Positions 1 through 11,262 are shown, numbered from the stretch's first letter. The stretch is DNA of 64,000 bases from Kitasatospora sp. NBC_01246 (GCF_036226505.1 NZ_CP108484.1:5456001-5520000); one strand, 5' to 3'. Program-made: numbers and translations. The notes: generated from the sequence alone by a model not told the origin.

Positions 1-448
1 CGACGCTGTGGATGGCCTGCAGCGCCTCGGCGATGCCGCCCATCAGCAGCAGCACGGTGCGCACCGGCAGGGCCCCGTTCTCGCGGACCACCTGCTGCAG
101 CGACGGGCCCGGCACGTACGCGGTGACCAGCCAGGGGGCGTCCGAGTCCAGGCCGCCGGAGTCGATCACCTGGGCCGTGTAGAGGCCGTGGATCCGCTGG
201 GCGTTGCTGACCTCCTGCGCGAAGCGGCGGCGGAACTCGCCGTCCTCGGCGAATTCCGGGCGGACCACCTTGAGCGCCACCGGACGGCCGCCCGGGGTGT
301 ACGACAGGTAGACCCGGCCCATGCCGCCGGCGCCGAGGCGGGCGAAGAGCCGGTAGCCGCCGACCTCGCGCGGGTCGTCCGGGTGCAGCGGCTGGAAGAC
401 CGGCGGGAGCGGCGAGGCCGTGGCGTCCCGTGGTGTGTCGGCGGTCAT
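1..448 (-). CDS. Ser/Thr protein kinase, N-terminal part (cut by window edge)
   Basis: The gene runs leftward off the window; 149 residues from the ATG at 448 are visible. After a Pro-rich start comes a Hanks-type N-lobe: glycine loop LGAGGMGRVY (about residues 38-47), the ATP-anchoring lysine in VALKVV, and the helix-C region ending in a conserved QRIHG. Kinases with this GGMG loop and QRIHGLYTA segment are typical Streptomyces PknB-like enzymes; what lies C-terminal is unknown. The start has a GGGGGA ribosome site about 8 nt upstream on the minus strand. Substrate unknown. A strong hairpin (633-679) separates it from kgd upstream. Confidence 0.85.
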   Translation of the reverse strand, partial: MTADTPRDATASPLPPVFQPLHPDDPREVGGYRLFARLGAGGMGRVYLSYTPGGRPVALKVVRPEFAEDGEFRRRFAQEVSNAQRIHGLYTAQVIDSGGLDSDAPWLVTAYVPGPSLQQVVRENGALPVRTVLLLMGGIAEALQAIHSV

Positions 449-632
449 GTGGTGATCCCCCTGGGAGAGCGGTGAGGTCATCCGGTCGGTCACGGGCGCG
501 GTGAGGGCGCCCGGGCATCGGTCCGGCGAGGCATAACCTACCGACCCGTCAGCTGTGCTCGCAGGTCGGTGGCCGTTTGGTTGCAGAGCTGGAACCTTGG
601 CACGGCGCCGTCACACGGGCCGCGGGACACCG

Positions 633-679
633 GAACGGCCCCGGCCCCCGTGCGGTGTGCGCGGGGGCCGGGGCCGTTC
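633..679 (-). terminator. Strong rho-independent-like terminator of kgd
   Basis: Perfect 18-bp inverted repeat with an 11-nt loop just after the kgd stop (left arm 633-650, right arm 662-679; core GGCCCCGGCCCCCG). No U tract follows, which is usual for Streptomyces terminators. Confidence 0.8.
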
Positions 680-704
680 GAGCCCGGCCGGGGCCGGGGC
701 GGGC

Positions 705-3700
705 TCAGATGGTGAAGATCTCCTCCAGCAGCGCCTGCTGCTCGGCGGCGTGACGCTTGGCCGAGCCGACCGCGGGGGCCGAGGAGGCCGTGCGGGCGAC
801 GCGGCGCAGCCGCGGCGAACCGTTGGCACTGCGGCCGATGACGACCTGCAGGTGGTCGACCAGGTTCATCGCGATGAACGGCCAGGCACCCTGGTTGGCC
901 GGCTCCTCCTGCGCCCAGACGAACTGGACGTCGTCGCCGTAGCGGGCCAGCTCCTCCTGGAGCTCGGCCACCGGCAGCGGGTAGAGCCGCTCGACCCGGA
1001 CGATCGCGGTGTCGGTGACCCCGCGCTCGGTACGGGCCGCCTCGACGTCGTAGTAGAACTTGCCCGCCGTGATGACGACCTTGCGGACGTTCGCCGGGTC
1101 GACGGTGGTGTCACCGATGACCGGGCGGAACGAGCCGGACAGGAACTCCTCGGTGGCACTCGCCGCGGCCTTCAGACGCAGCATCGACTTCGGGGTGAAG
1201 ACGACCAGCGGCTTGTGGTGCGGGTTGTGCGCCTGCCAGCGCAGCAGGTGGAAGTAGTTCGACGGCAGGGTCGGCATGGCGACCGTCATGTTGTTCTGCG
1301 CGCACAGCTGCAGGAAGCGCTCCGGGCGGGCGGACGAGTGGTCCGGGCCCTGGCCCTCGTAGCCGTGCGGCAGCAGCAGGGTGACGCCGGAGTGCTGGCC
1401 CCACTTCTGCTCGGCGGAGGCGATGTACTCGTCCACCACGGTCTGCGCGCCGTTGACGAAGTCGCCGAACTGCGCCTCCCACATGACCAGCGAGTTCGGC
1501 CGCGTCAGCGAGTAGCCGTACTCGAAGCCCATCGCCGCGTACTCGGACAGCAGGCTGTCGTACACGGTGTAGCGGGCCTGGTCCTCGGTCAGGTACAGCA
1601 GCGGGGTGTAGTCCTCGCCGGAGACCCGGTCGATGAGCACCGCGTGGCGCTGGCCGAAGGTGCCGCGGCGGCTGTCCTGGCCGGCGAGGCGGACGGGGTG
1701 GCCCTCCATCAGCAGCGAGCCGATGGCGAGGGTCTCGCCCATCGCCCAGTCGATGGTGTTGTCCTCGACCGAGGCGGCCCGGCGCTGCAGCTGCGGCAGC
1801 AGGCGCGGGTGGACGGTCAGCCAGTCCGGCAGGTTGACCTGCGAGGCGGCGATCCGCTTGACCATCTCCTGGGAGATGCCGGTCTGGATGTTGACCGGGA
1901 AGTCCGCCTGCGGCTTGCCGTTGGAGGCCGGGGCCGGCGTCTGGGCGGCGTCGCGGACCTCGGCGAAGACCTTCTCCAGCTGGCCCTGGAAGTCCTGGAG
2001 CGCCTGCTCCGCCTCTTCCATGGTGATGTCGCCGCGACCGATCAGGCCCTCGGTGTACAGCTTGCGCACCGAGCGCTTCTTGTCGATCAGGTCGTACATC
2101 AGCGGCTGGGTGAACGACGGGTTGTCGGCCTCGTTGTGACCGCGGCGGCGGTAGCAGATGAGGTCGATCACGACGTCCTTGTGGAACGCCTGACGGAACT
2201 CGAAGGCGAGCCGCGCGACGCGGACCACGGCCTCCGGGTCGTCGCCGTTCACGTGGAAGATCGGCGCCTCGATCATGCGGGCCACGTCGGTGCAGTACAT
2301 CGACGAGCGGCTGCTCGCGGGCGCGGCGGTGAAGCCGACCTGGTTGTTGACCACGACGTGCACGGTGCCGCCGGTGCGGTAGCCGCGCAGCTGCGACATG
2401 TTCAGGGTCTCCGCGACGACGCCCTGGCCGGCGAAGGCCGCGTCGCCGTGGATCTGGATCGGCAGCACCGGGAAGGTGGTGCCGCCCTGGTCCAGGATGT
2501 CCTGCTTGGCGCGGGCGATGCCCTCGACGACCGGGTCCACGGCCTCCAGGTGGGAGGGGTTCGCGGCGAGCGAGACCTTGATGGTCTCGCCGTCCAGGCC
2601 GGTGAAGGTGCCCTCGGAGCCGAGGTGGTACTTCACGTCGCCGGAGCCGTGCATCGACTTCGGGTCGAGGTTGCCCTCGAACTCGCCGAAGATCTTGCCG
2701 TACGGCTTGCCGACGATGTTGGCCAGCACGTTGAGGCGGCCGCGGTGGGCCATGCCGATGACGGCCTCGTCCAGGCGGTGCTCGGCCGCCGAGTCGATGG
2801 TCGCGTCCAGCAGCGGGATGAGCGACTCGCCGCCCTCCAGCGAGAAGCGCTTCTGCCCGACGTACTTGGTCTGCAGGAAGGTCTCGAAGGCCTCGGCCGA
2901 GTTCAGCCGGCGCAGGATGCGCAGCTGCTCCTCGCGCTCCGGCTTGGTGTACGGCTTCTCCAGGCGCTCCTGCAGCCACTTGCGCTGCGTCGGGTCCTGG
3001 ATGTGCATGTACTCGATGCCGACCGTGCGGCAGTACGTGTTGCGCAGCAGGCCGAGGATGTCGCGCAGCTTCATCATCCGCTGGCCGCCGAAGCCGCCGA
3101 CCGCGAACTCGCGCTCCAGGTCCCACAGGGTGAGGCCGTGCGTGGTGACGTCCAGGTCGGGGTGCTTGCGCTGCTTGTACTCCAGCGGGTCGGTGTCGGC
3201 CATGAGGTGGCCGCGGACCCGGTAGGAGTGGATCAGCTCGATGACGCGGGCGGTCTTGTTGACCTCGTCGTCGTGCGTGGTGGCCACGTCGGTGGCCCAG
3301 CGGACCGGCTCGTACGGGATCCGCAGCGACTCGAAGATCTCGTCGTAGAAGCCGTTCTCGCCCAGCAGCAGCCGGTGGATCTCACGCAGGAACTCGCCGG
3401 ACGCCGCGCCCTGGATGACGCGGTGGTCGTAGGTCGAGGTCAGCGTCATGATCTTGGAGACGCCCAGCCGGGACAGCGTCTCCGGGGCGGAGCCCTGGAA
3501 CTCGGCCGGGTACTCCATGGCGCCGACGCCGACGATGGTGCCCTGGTTCTGCATCAGGCGCGGCACGGAGTGCACGGTGCCGATGCCGCCGGGGTTGGTC
3601 AGCGAGACCGTGACGCCGGTGAAGTCGTCCATGGTCAGCTTGTTGGCGCGGGCCCGGCGGACGATGTCCTCGTAGGCCTGCCAGAAGCCGAAGAAGTCGA

Positions 3701-4457
3701 GGGTCTCGGCCTTCTTGATCGCCGCGACCACGAGCTGGCGGTCGCCGTTCGGCTTCACCAGGTCGATGGCCAGGCCCAGGTTCACGTGCTCGGGCTTGAC
3801 CAGGTACGACTTGCCGTCCTTCACCTGGTAGCTGTGGTTCATGCCCGGCGAGGCCTTGATGGCCTGGACCAGGGCGTAACCGATCAGGTGCGTGAAGGAG
3901 ACCTTGCCACCGCGGGCGCGCTGCAGGTGGTTGTTGATGACGATGCGGTTGTCGATCAACAGCTTGGCCGGCACGGCGCGCACGGAGGTCGCCGTCGGCA
4001 CCTCCAGCGAGGCGTCCATGTTGGTCGCCACCGCCTTGGAGGGGCCGCGGAGCTGGACCAGCTCGGGGCCGGTCTCGGCGGGCGCGGCCGGCGCCGGAGC
4101 GGCGGCCTTCGGGGCCGGGGGCGCGGCAGGAGCTGCGGCGAGGGGCGCGGGCGCCGGGGCCGCGGCGGCGGGCGCTGGCGCGGCCGGTGCGGCGGGGGCG
4201 GGCGCGGCCGGAGCAGCAGCGGCGGGCGCGGGGGCGGCAACGGGGGTCGGCGTGGGGCCGACCTGGGTCGCGGCCTGGGTCACTGGGGTCACCTCGGTAC
4301 CGGGCTTGTAGTCGGCGAAAAAGTCCCACCAGGCTCGGTCGACCGAGTTCGGGTCCTGGAGGTACTGCTGGTAGATCTCGTCGACGAGCCACTCATTGGG
4401 GCCGAAGCCAGTGGAGCTTGCCGAGCTGTTGGGGGTTTCTTGGGACTGTGGCGACAC
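705..4457 (-). CDS. kgd: Multifunctional 2-oxoglutarate decarboxylase / dehydrogenase E1-E2 fusion (Kgd type)
   Basis: 1250 residues, GTG start. This is the actinobacterial form of the oxoglutarate dehydrogenase E1 component, in which an E2-like succinyltransferase domain is fused ahead of the thiamine-diphosphate E1 part; it makes succinyl-CoA (or succinic semialdehyde) in the TCA cycle. Visible parts: a short N-terminal segment with the conserved GPNEWLVDEIYQQY, an Ala/Pro-rich linker (about 65-130), the acyltransferase domain ending in the DHRVIQGAASGEF catalytic motif, then the E1 domain with MAHRGRLNV, the GDAAFAGQG thiamine-diphosphate motif, and VNNQVGFT. Length matches mycobacterial Kgd. 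There is no lipoyl domain. It lies downstream of a two-component operon in the same direction but 336 nt away, so it has its own promoter region, which contains a 16-bp palindrome (4625-4640). Confidence 0.96.
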   Translation of the reverse strand: MSPQSQETPNSSASSTGFGPNEWLVDEIYQQYLQDPNSVDRAWWDFFADYKPGTEVTPVTQAATQVGPTPTPVAAPAPAAAAPAAPAPAAPAAPAPAAAAPAPAPLAAAPAAPPAPKAAAPAPAAPAETGPELVQLRGPSKAVATNMDASLEVPTATSVRAVPAKLLIDNRIVINNHLQRARGGKVSFTHLIGYALVQAIKASPGMNHSYQVKDGKSYLVKPEHVNLGLAIDLVKPNGDRQLVVAAIKKAETLDFFGFWQAYEDIVRRARANKLTMDDFTGVTVSLTNPGGIGTVHSVPRLMQNQGTIVGVGAMEYPAEFQGSAPETLSRLGVSKIMTLTSTYDHRVIQGAASGEFLREIHRLLLGENGFYDEIFESLRIPYEPVRWATDVATTHDDEVNKTARVIELIHSYRVRGHLMADTDPLEYKQRKHPDLDVTTHGLTLWDLEREFAVGGFGGQRMMKLRDILGLLRNTYCRTVGIEYMHIQDPTQRKWLQERLEKPYTKPEREEQLRILRRLNSAEAFETFLQTKYVGQKRFSLEGGESLIPLLDATIDSAAEHRLDEAVIGMAHRGRLNVLANIVGKPYGKIFGEFEGNLDPKSMHGSGDVKYHLGSEGTFTGLDGETIKVSLAANPSHLEAVDPVVEGIARAKQDILDQGGTTFPVLPIQIHGDAAFAGQGVVAETLNMSQLRGYRTGGTVHVVVNNQVGFTAAPASSRSSMYCTDVARMIEAPIFHVNGDDPEAVVRVARLAFEFRQAFHKDVVIDLICYRRRGHNEADNPSFTQPLMYDLIDKKRSVRKLYTEGLIGRGDITMEEAEQALQDFQGQLEKVFAEVRDAAQTPAPASNGKPQADFPVNIQTGISQEMVKRIAASQVNLPDWLTVHPRLLPQLQRRAASVEDNTIDWAMGETLAIGSLLMEGHPVRLAGQDSRRGTFGQRHAVLIDRVSGEDYTPLLYLTEDQARYTVYDSLLSEYAAMGFEYGYSLTRPNSLVMWEAQFGDFVNGAQTVVDEYIASAEQKWGQHSGVTLLLPHGYEGQGPDHSSARPERFLQLCAQNNMTVAMPTLPSNYFHLLRWQAHNPHHKPLVVFTPKSMLRLKAAASATEEFLSGSFRPVIGDTTVDPANVRKVVITAGKFYYDVEAARTERGVTDTAIVRVERLYPLPVAELQEELARYGDDVQFVWAQEEPANQGAWPFIAMNLVDHLQVVIGRSANGSPRLRRVARTASSAPAVGSAKRHAAEQQALLEEIFTI

Positions 4458-4624
4458 GGCGGCAACCGCCCTCTTCCGCTTCCTTTTGGGATGTTTGGAC
4501 AGCGGGGATTAAGGCTACGCCCCTGACCAGTGATCGCGCAGTCCCCAGGGCTCAGGCGTCGCCCAGATCACAGTCCTGACCTGCAGGTTGGCTGAAAATG
4601 TGCGTTAGAAAGCCGCCTCGGATG

Positions 4625-4640
4625 GGAAGCGATCGCTTCC
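4625..4640. promoter_or_regulatory. 16-bp perfect palindrome upstream of kgd
   Basis: GGAAGCGATCGCTTCC reads identically on both strands and sits about 170 bp upstream of the kgd start in an A/T-richer stretch that includes TATATA. The shape resembles a LacI-type operator (GGAAGCG half-sites) but the binding protein is unknown. Confidence 0.4.
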
Positions 4641-4760
4641 GATCAGCCGCTATATATGGATGAAACCGGACAAATCATAGCCCGGAGCCACCTGGATCGT
4701 CCGTCCACGTCTGTGTCGCTTCTGTGACATGCGGGCGACGTCCGATCGACGCGGGCGGGT

Positions 4761-4788
4761 GCCCGGGGCCGCCGAGCGGACCCCGGGC
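4761..4788 (-). terminator. Terminator of the sensor-kinase operon
   Basis: Arms GCCCGGGG (4761-4768) and CCCCGGGC (4781-4788) with a 12-nt loop, immediately after the histidine kinase stop on the minus strand. Confidence 0.6.
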
Positions 4789-4793
4789 GGGCG

Positions 4794-5921
4794 CTACCGC
4801 GGGCCGGGCAGCCGGACCTCGATCCGGCAGCCGGGGGAGGCCTCCGCCACCTCGATCCGCCCGCCGTGCAGGTCCACCGCCCAGCGGGCGATGGCCAGCC
4901 CCAGACCGGTGCCGCCGTCGGAGCCGGGACCCTGGGCGGTGGCGGTGCCGCTGCGGCTGAACCGCTCGAAGACCCGGGTGCGGTCGGCCGCCGGGATGCC
5001 CGGCCCCTCGTCCTCGACCTCCAGCAGCAGCGCGCCGGGCTCGCCGCCGGGCCGGGCCCGGACCGTCACGGTGCCGCCGGGCGGCGAGTGCTTGCAGGCG
5101 TTGTCGACCAGGTTGGCGACCACCTGGTGGAGCCGCTCGGTGTCCGCCACGCCGGTCAGGCCGGCCGGGCTGACCTCCAGGGCCAGCCGGACGTCCCCGC
5201 GCCGGGAGAAGGCCCCGCCGGCCGTCGCGCCGTCCACGGTGACCCCGCGCAGCACGCCGTCCAGGAACTCGCGCACCTCGAAGGGGCGCGCGTCCAGGTC
5301 CACCACGCCGTCGTCGATCTTGGACAGGTCGAGCAGGTGGGTGACCAGCCGGCCGAGCCGTTCGGTCTGCTCCAGGGCGGCGCCCAGGGTCGCGGGATTG
5401 GGCTGGACCACGCCGTCCACCACGTTCTCCAGCACGGCGCGCAGCGCGGCGATGGGCGTGCGCAGCTCGTGGGAGACGTTGGCGACCAGCTCCCGGCGGT
5501 GCCGGTCGGCGGCCTCCAGGTCGGCCGCCATGTGGTTGAAGGTGGCCGCCAGCTCGCCGATCTCGTCCCGGGAGCTCACCTCGACCCGGCGGCTGTAGTC
5601 GCCGGAGGCCATCGCGCGGGCGGCGGCGGTCATGTCGCGCAGCGGGGCGGTCAGCCCGTGCGCGAGGAACTGCATGAAGAGCAGTGAAGCGATCATGGAG
5701 AAGACCATGATGATCCGGATCTGCGTCTCGGAGCGGATCGCCACCACGACCATGCCGGTGGCGAGGAAGACCGAGACGATCACCAGGAGGGCGAGCTTGC
5801 CCTTGATCGAGCGGACCGGGTCGAGCGGCCGGATGTCGGCCCACACCCGGTGGGCGGCGCGGGCGGCCAGCGTGGGCCGGGCGCCGTCGGCGTCGCCGTT
5901 GCGTTGCTGTGGAAAGGTCAT
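4794..5921 (-). CDS. Membrane sensor histidine kinase (HAMP, HisKA, HATPase)
   Basis: About 375 residues when started at the ATG at 5921 (MTFPQQ), which has an AGGGGA ribosome site; an in-frame ATG 15 codons upstream is less likely. Two closely spaced membrane helices (about 42-62 and 68-88) leave almost no extracellular loop, so the stimulus is probably sensed in or near the membrane. Then a HAMP linker, the H-box SHELRTPIAAL with the phosphoacceptor His near 151, and the ATPase lid motifs DNACKHSPPGGTV, DEGPGI and GTGLGLAI. It follows the response regulator gene by 78 nt and should be co-transcribed with it. From memory, a kinase/regulator pair sits between kgd and lon in S. coelicolor too; its signal is not known to me. 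Confidence 0.93.
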   Translation of the reverse strand: MTFPQQRNGDADGARPTLAARAAHRVWADIRPLDPVRSIKGKLALLVIVSVFLATGMVVVAIRSETQIRIIMVFSMIASLLFMQFLAHGLTAPLRDMTAAARAMASGDYSRRVEVSSRDEIGELAATFNHMAADLEAADRHRRELVANVSHELRTPIAALRAVLENVVDGVVQPNPATLGAALEQTERLGRLVTHLLDLSKIDDGVVDLDARPFEVREFLDGVLRGVTVDGATAGGAFSRRGDVRLALEVSPAGLTGVADTERLHQVVANLVDNACKHSPPGGTVTVRARPGGEPGALLLEVEDEGPGIPAADRTRVFERFSRSGTATAQGPGSDGGTGLGLAIARWAVDLHGGRIEVAEASPGCRIEVRLPGPR

Positions 5922-5999
5922 TGGTCCCCTGTGATCCCCGCGGGTCCGCGCGGCGGTTCGGGACACGGGCCCCCCGGAGGCCCGGTGCCCGAGGCGCCG

Positions 6000-6743
6000 C
6001 TAGGAGAGCGGGGCCTCCAGCGCGTAGCCGACCCCGTGGACGGTGCGGATCCAGCTGGCGCCGATCTTCCGGCGCAGCGCCTTGACGTGGCTGTCCACGG
6101 TGCGGGTGCCGGACGCGTCCGTCCAGTCCCAGACCTCGGCCAGCAGTTGCTCGCGGGTGAGTACCGCCCGCGGCTGTGCGGCCAGGCAGGCGAGCAGGTC
6201 GAACTCGGTCGGCGTCAGGTGGACGTCGCCCGAGGCCAGCCGGACCCGGCGCTGCACGTGGTCGATCTCCAACTCGCCGAAGCGCAGCGAGCCGAGCGCC
6301 GGTGTACGGGCCGCCTGCTGGGCACGCTCGACGCGGCGCAGCAGGACGTTGACCCGGGCCGCCAGCTCCCGCATCGAGAACGGCTTGGTCATGTAGTCGT
6401 CGGCGCCCACGCCGAGGCCGACCAGGAGGTCCGTCTCGTCGTCACGCGCGGTCAGCATCAGGACCGGTACCGGGCGTTGGGCCTGGATCCGGCGGCACAC
6501 CTCAAGGCCGTCGAAGCCGGGCAGCATGATGTCGAGCACGACCAGGTCGGGCTGCCAGGTGTGGAACCCGTCGACCGCGCCCGGGCCGTCGTGGGCCACG
6601 GCGACCTTGAAGCCCTCCGCGCCCAGCCGGGCCGCGATCGACTCGGCGATCGTGGGCTCGTCCTCCACCACCAGCACTCTGCGCTGGCTGCTCACCGTGC
6701 CGCCGCTGTTCTGGTTGTCCTGCTGAATTTCTGTCACGGTCAC
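6000..6743 (-). CDS. OmpR/PhoB-family response regulator
   Basis: 247 residues from the GTG at 6743, chosen because a GGGGGCGG ribosome site precedes it and the receiver domain begins about 20 residues later; the open frame extends much further upstream without homology. Receiver domain: RVLVVEDEPTIAE, phosphoacceptor Asp near 71 in LVVLDIMLPGFDG, conserved Thr in MLTARDD and Lys in DDYMTKPFS. The C-terminal winged helix carries LTPTEFDLL and RTVDSHVKALRRKI, the PhoB/OmpR DNA-recognition region. It is the first gene of the operon with the downstream histidine kinase, its cognate partner. Targets unknown. Confidence 0.94.
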   Translation of the reverse strand: MTVTEIQQDNQNSGGTVSSQRRVLVVEDEPTIAESIAARLGAEGFKVAVAHDGPGAVDGFHTWQPDLVVLDIMLPGFDGLEVCRRIQAQRPVPVLMLTARDDETDLLVGLGVGADDYMTKPFSMRELAARVNVLLRRVERAQQAARTPALGSLRFGELEIDHVQRRVRLASGDVHLTPTEFDLLACLAAQPRAVLTREQLLAEVWDWTDASGTRTVDSHVKALRRKIGASWIRTVHGVGYALEAPLS

Positions 6744-7285
6744 GCCACCGCCCCCAGGGCTGCGGGCCGGCCACCTGTGGGGATGGCGAGGCTCCGCTCG
6801 TAGTCTTGTTCCGTCGTGGACTGTGCCGGGTCCGCCGTCCCGTAGCGCGTGCGGAGTCGGAGGACAGGTGTGGACTGCCCACCGCTCCCGCACACTTCGC
6901 AGCGTACGGACACCCGGTGCTTCCCGGCAGGTGGACCGGATGTTTCCGGCCCGTGGGCCGGCCGTCCGGCCGCCCGTCGGACCCACTCGGAAGTGGGCAC
7001 GGGCCAGTACCTTACCCGCCGATTTTTCACTGCGTAACGGTACGTATGCACTCCAGTTGACGACAAGCCGCCGGTCAGAGCCGCTACTCGTGCGTAGACG
7101 GAGTGCAGGTCTGTACCAATCGTGGAGTCGCGCGCCACATGATGTTCACGGGGTATTCCCAGCTGGCTCCCAGGACCCCGAAGTACCGTGGTCACGACAA
7201 GTCGCACAGGCGGGATTTCCGGCGCGCGCCGGTACGTTGAGCACCGGACGGGGGCCGGAGGCTGCGGGTCTGGAGCGGAGGCGGC
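6744..7285. other. Intergenic region between divergent genes
   Basis: 542 bp without a convincing gene. A possible minus-strand promoter for the response regulator is TAAGGT preceded 17 nt earlier by TTACGC (around 7010-7040). An A/T-richer patch lies near 7020-7060. No repeat or RNA structure stands out. Confidence 0.4.
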
Positions 7286-8071
7286 ATGGCGGAGCTGCGG
7301 AGGAACGCTGTGGTGAGCGGGCCGCGTCCGGGGCCGCCGTACGGGATGCTCCGGTTCGGCCTGCGGACCGGCCTGGCCGCCTGGGTGCTCGCCCGGGTGC
7401 CGACGCCCCGGCGCAACCCCTTCGCGCTCGGCTACCTCGCCGTGGTCGTGGCCACCACCACCTTCGCCGGGCTGGCCGACCCGGGCCTCGTGCTCCGGCT
7501 GCAGGAGGCCTCCAGCTCGGACGGGCACAACCTGGTCCACCACCCGCTGCGCGCCCTGCTGTTCAGCGGCTTCTGGGTGGCCGGGACGATCTGGATGCCC
7601 TACCTCTGGGCCTTCGCCTTCACCGTCGCGCCGCTGGAGCGCCGGGTGGGCGCCGTCCGGGCCGCGGCGGTCTTCGGGATCGGGCACGTCACGGCGACGG
7701 TGCTCTCCCAGTCGGTGGTGATCACCGCCGTGGCGACCGGCCGGATGGAGCCCCGCGCGCTGGACTGCCTGGACATCGGGGTCAGCTACGGCGTGCTGGT
7801 CAGTCTCGGTGCGCTGGCCGGGCTGCTGCCGCCGCGCGGGCGGCTGCTCGCGCTCGGCGGCGCCGCCGTCCTGGTCGCCGAGCAGATCGCCGGCGACCGG
7901 GACCTGGTGACCGGGGTCGGCCACCCGGTGGCGCTGCTGACCGGGGTCGCGCTCTGGCGCTGGCTGCGGAACGGGCCCGGCCCCCGGTGGCGGCGCCCGG
8001 AGGCGGCGGCCGTCGGCGCCACGGGCCCGGCGCAGGCCCAGGGGGCGACCGCCCTGCTGGACCGCGCGTGA
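7286..8071 (+). CDS. Rhomboid-like polytopic membrane protein
   Basis: 261 residues; ATG preceded by GGAGGCGG. About six hydrophobic segments. Motifs fit a rhomboid fold: HHPLRALLFSGFW, APLERRVG, a buried H134 in GIGHVTATVLSQ, S167 in DIGVSYG (the place of the rhomboid GxSG serine) and H213 in VGHPVALLTG (the place of the GHxxGxxxG histidine). A second gene in this window (35318-36007) shares all these positions. I believe these match the actinobacterial rhomboid-like family in Pfam, but the fourth motif residue is Tyr, not Gly, so protease activity is uncertain. It stands alone between the divergent regulator and lon. Confidence 0.65.
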   Translation: MAELRRNAVVSGPRPGPPYGMLRFGLRTGLAAWVLARVPTPRRNPFALGYLAVVVATTTFAGLADPGLVLRLQEASSSDGHNLVHHPLRALLFSGFWVAGTIWMPYLWAFAFTVAPLERRVGAVRAAAVFGIGHVTATVLSQSVVITAVATGRMEPRALDCLDIGVSYGVLVSLGALAGLLPPRGRLLALGGAAVLVAEQIAGDRDLVTGVGHPVALLTGVALWRWLRNGPGPRWRRPEAAAVGATGPAQAQGATALLDRA

Positions 8072-8143
8072 CTCCCGGGTGCTCCCGGGGGGCGGTGTGC
8101 GCCCCCATGAGGCGTTTTTGACACCCCTTCCCGGACCCCTTCT

Positions 8144-8162
8144 TGTTCGCTCCCGGCGAACA
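8144..8162 (+). promoter_or_regulatory. ClgR operator upstream of lon
   Basis: TGTTCGC-TCCCG-GCGAACA, a perfect 7-bp inverted repeat with a 5-bp spacer. It contains GTTCGC-N5-GCG, the motif established for ClgR, the activator of clp and lon genes in Streptomyces. It lies about 75-90 bp upstream of the lon start. Confidence 0.85.
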
Positions 8163-8192
8163 GGACGGGGGGAACATTCCATGGCCGCGAAA

Positions 8193-8213
8193 CCTTAGTC
8201 AGGTCAACTCAAC
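8193..8213 (+). promoter_or_regulatory. HAIR-like HspR site upstream of lon
   Basis: CCTTAGT-N7-ACTCAAC matches the HspR inverted repeat CTTGAGT-N7-ACTCAAG at 11 of 14 positions with the correct spacer. HspR repression of lon is established in Streptomyces; here the box lies 22 bp before the ATG, where it could block transcription. Confidence 0.65.
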
Positions 8214-8234
8214 TTCGCTGACTGGGGAGAGATC

Positions 8235-10628
<2,394 letters not shown>

Positions 10629-10647
10629 CGGCGGGACGGGAACGGGC

Positions 10648-10685
10648 GGCGGCCCGGCGGAGCGCGCTGCTCCCGCCGGGCCGCC
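10648..10685 (+). terminator. lon terminator
   Basis: Arms GGCGGCCCGGCGG (10648-10660) and CCGCCGGGCCGCC (10673-10685) form a perfect 13-bp stem 20 nt after the lon stop. Confidence 0.75.
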
Positions 10686-10740
10686 TTCCCGCCGATTCCG
10701 TCGGAGGGAGCGTCGGCGGGCCCCGTGCGAAACTGCGAAG

Positions 10741-11262
10741 ATGCCGTCCCCCACTCAGCGCGCCCTGGCCAAGGTGCCGGCGGGGCTGCGCCCGTTCCTG
10801 GTCAGGCACCGCAGGCTGGTGAAGGTCCTGCTGGTCGGGGGGACGTGCTTCGTTCTGACAACAGTGATCAACTTCTCACTGAAATTCACCCTTTTGGAGC
10901 ACAAACCGGTGGTGGCGCTCACCATCGCGACCGTGGTGGCCACCACCGTCTCCTACGTGCTCAACCGCCGGTGGTCCTTCCGGGCCCGCGGCCACCGGCG
11001 TGAGGTGCTGCTGTTCCTGCTCGTCAGCGTGGTGGCGATCGGCGTCAACGACCTCCCGCTGATCGTCTCGCGCTACGTCCTGGACCTGCGCGAGCCGCAG
11101 GTGACGCCCTTCACCCAGGAGGTGGCCGACTTCCTGAGCGGCATGGTCCTCGGCACCTTCGTCGCGATGCTCTTCCGCTTCTGGGCGATGCAGCGCTGGG
11201 TCTTCACGCGCTTCCCCGAGCCCGTCGCCCCCCGCGTGGAGCAGCCGCAGCGGATCCCGTAG
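10741..11262 (+). CDS. GtrA-family membrane protein
   Basis: 173 residues with four predicted membrane helices (roughly 27-47, 55-76, 88-107, 130-152). The NRRWSFR motif after helix 2 and FWAMQRWVF after helix 4 are hallmarks of the GtrA family, small membrane proteins thought to carry or flip polyprenyl-linked sugars for cell-surface glycosylation. The start at 10741 has no strong ribosome site (GCGAAG only). Upstream lies the lon terminator and downstream, 144 nt away, a ROK regulator; no glycosyltransferase is adjacent, so its substrate cannot be inferred from context. Confidence 0.85.
   Translation: MPSPTQRALAKVPAGLRPFLVRHRRLVKVLLVGGTCFVLTTVINFSLKFTLLEHKPVVALTIATVVATTVSYVLNRRWSFRARGHRREVLLFLLVSVVAIGVNDLPLIVSRYVLDLREPQVTPFTQEVADFLSGMVLGTFVAMLFRFWAMQRWVFTRFPEPVAPRVEQPQRIP

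Noticed and set aside
555..4526. A 1323-codon open frame on the plus strand across kgd
   Set aside because: It is the antisense shadow of kgd, produced by G/C-rich third positions; its translation is low-complexity and has no ribosome site.
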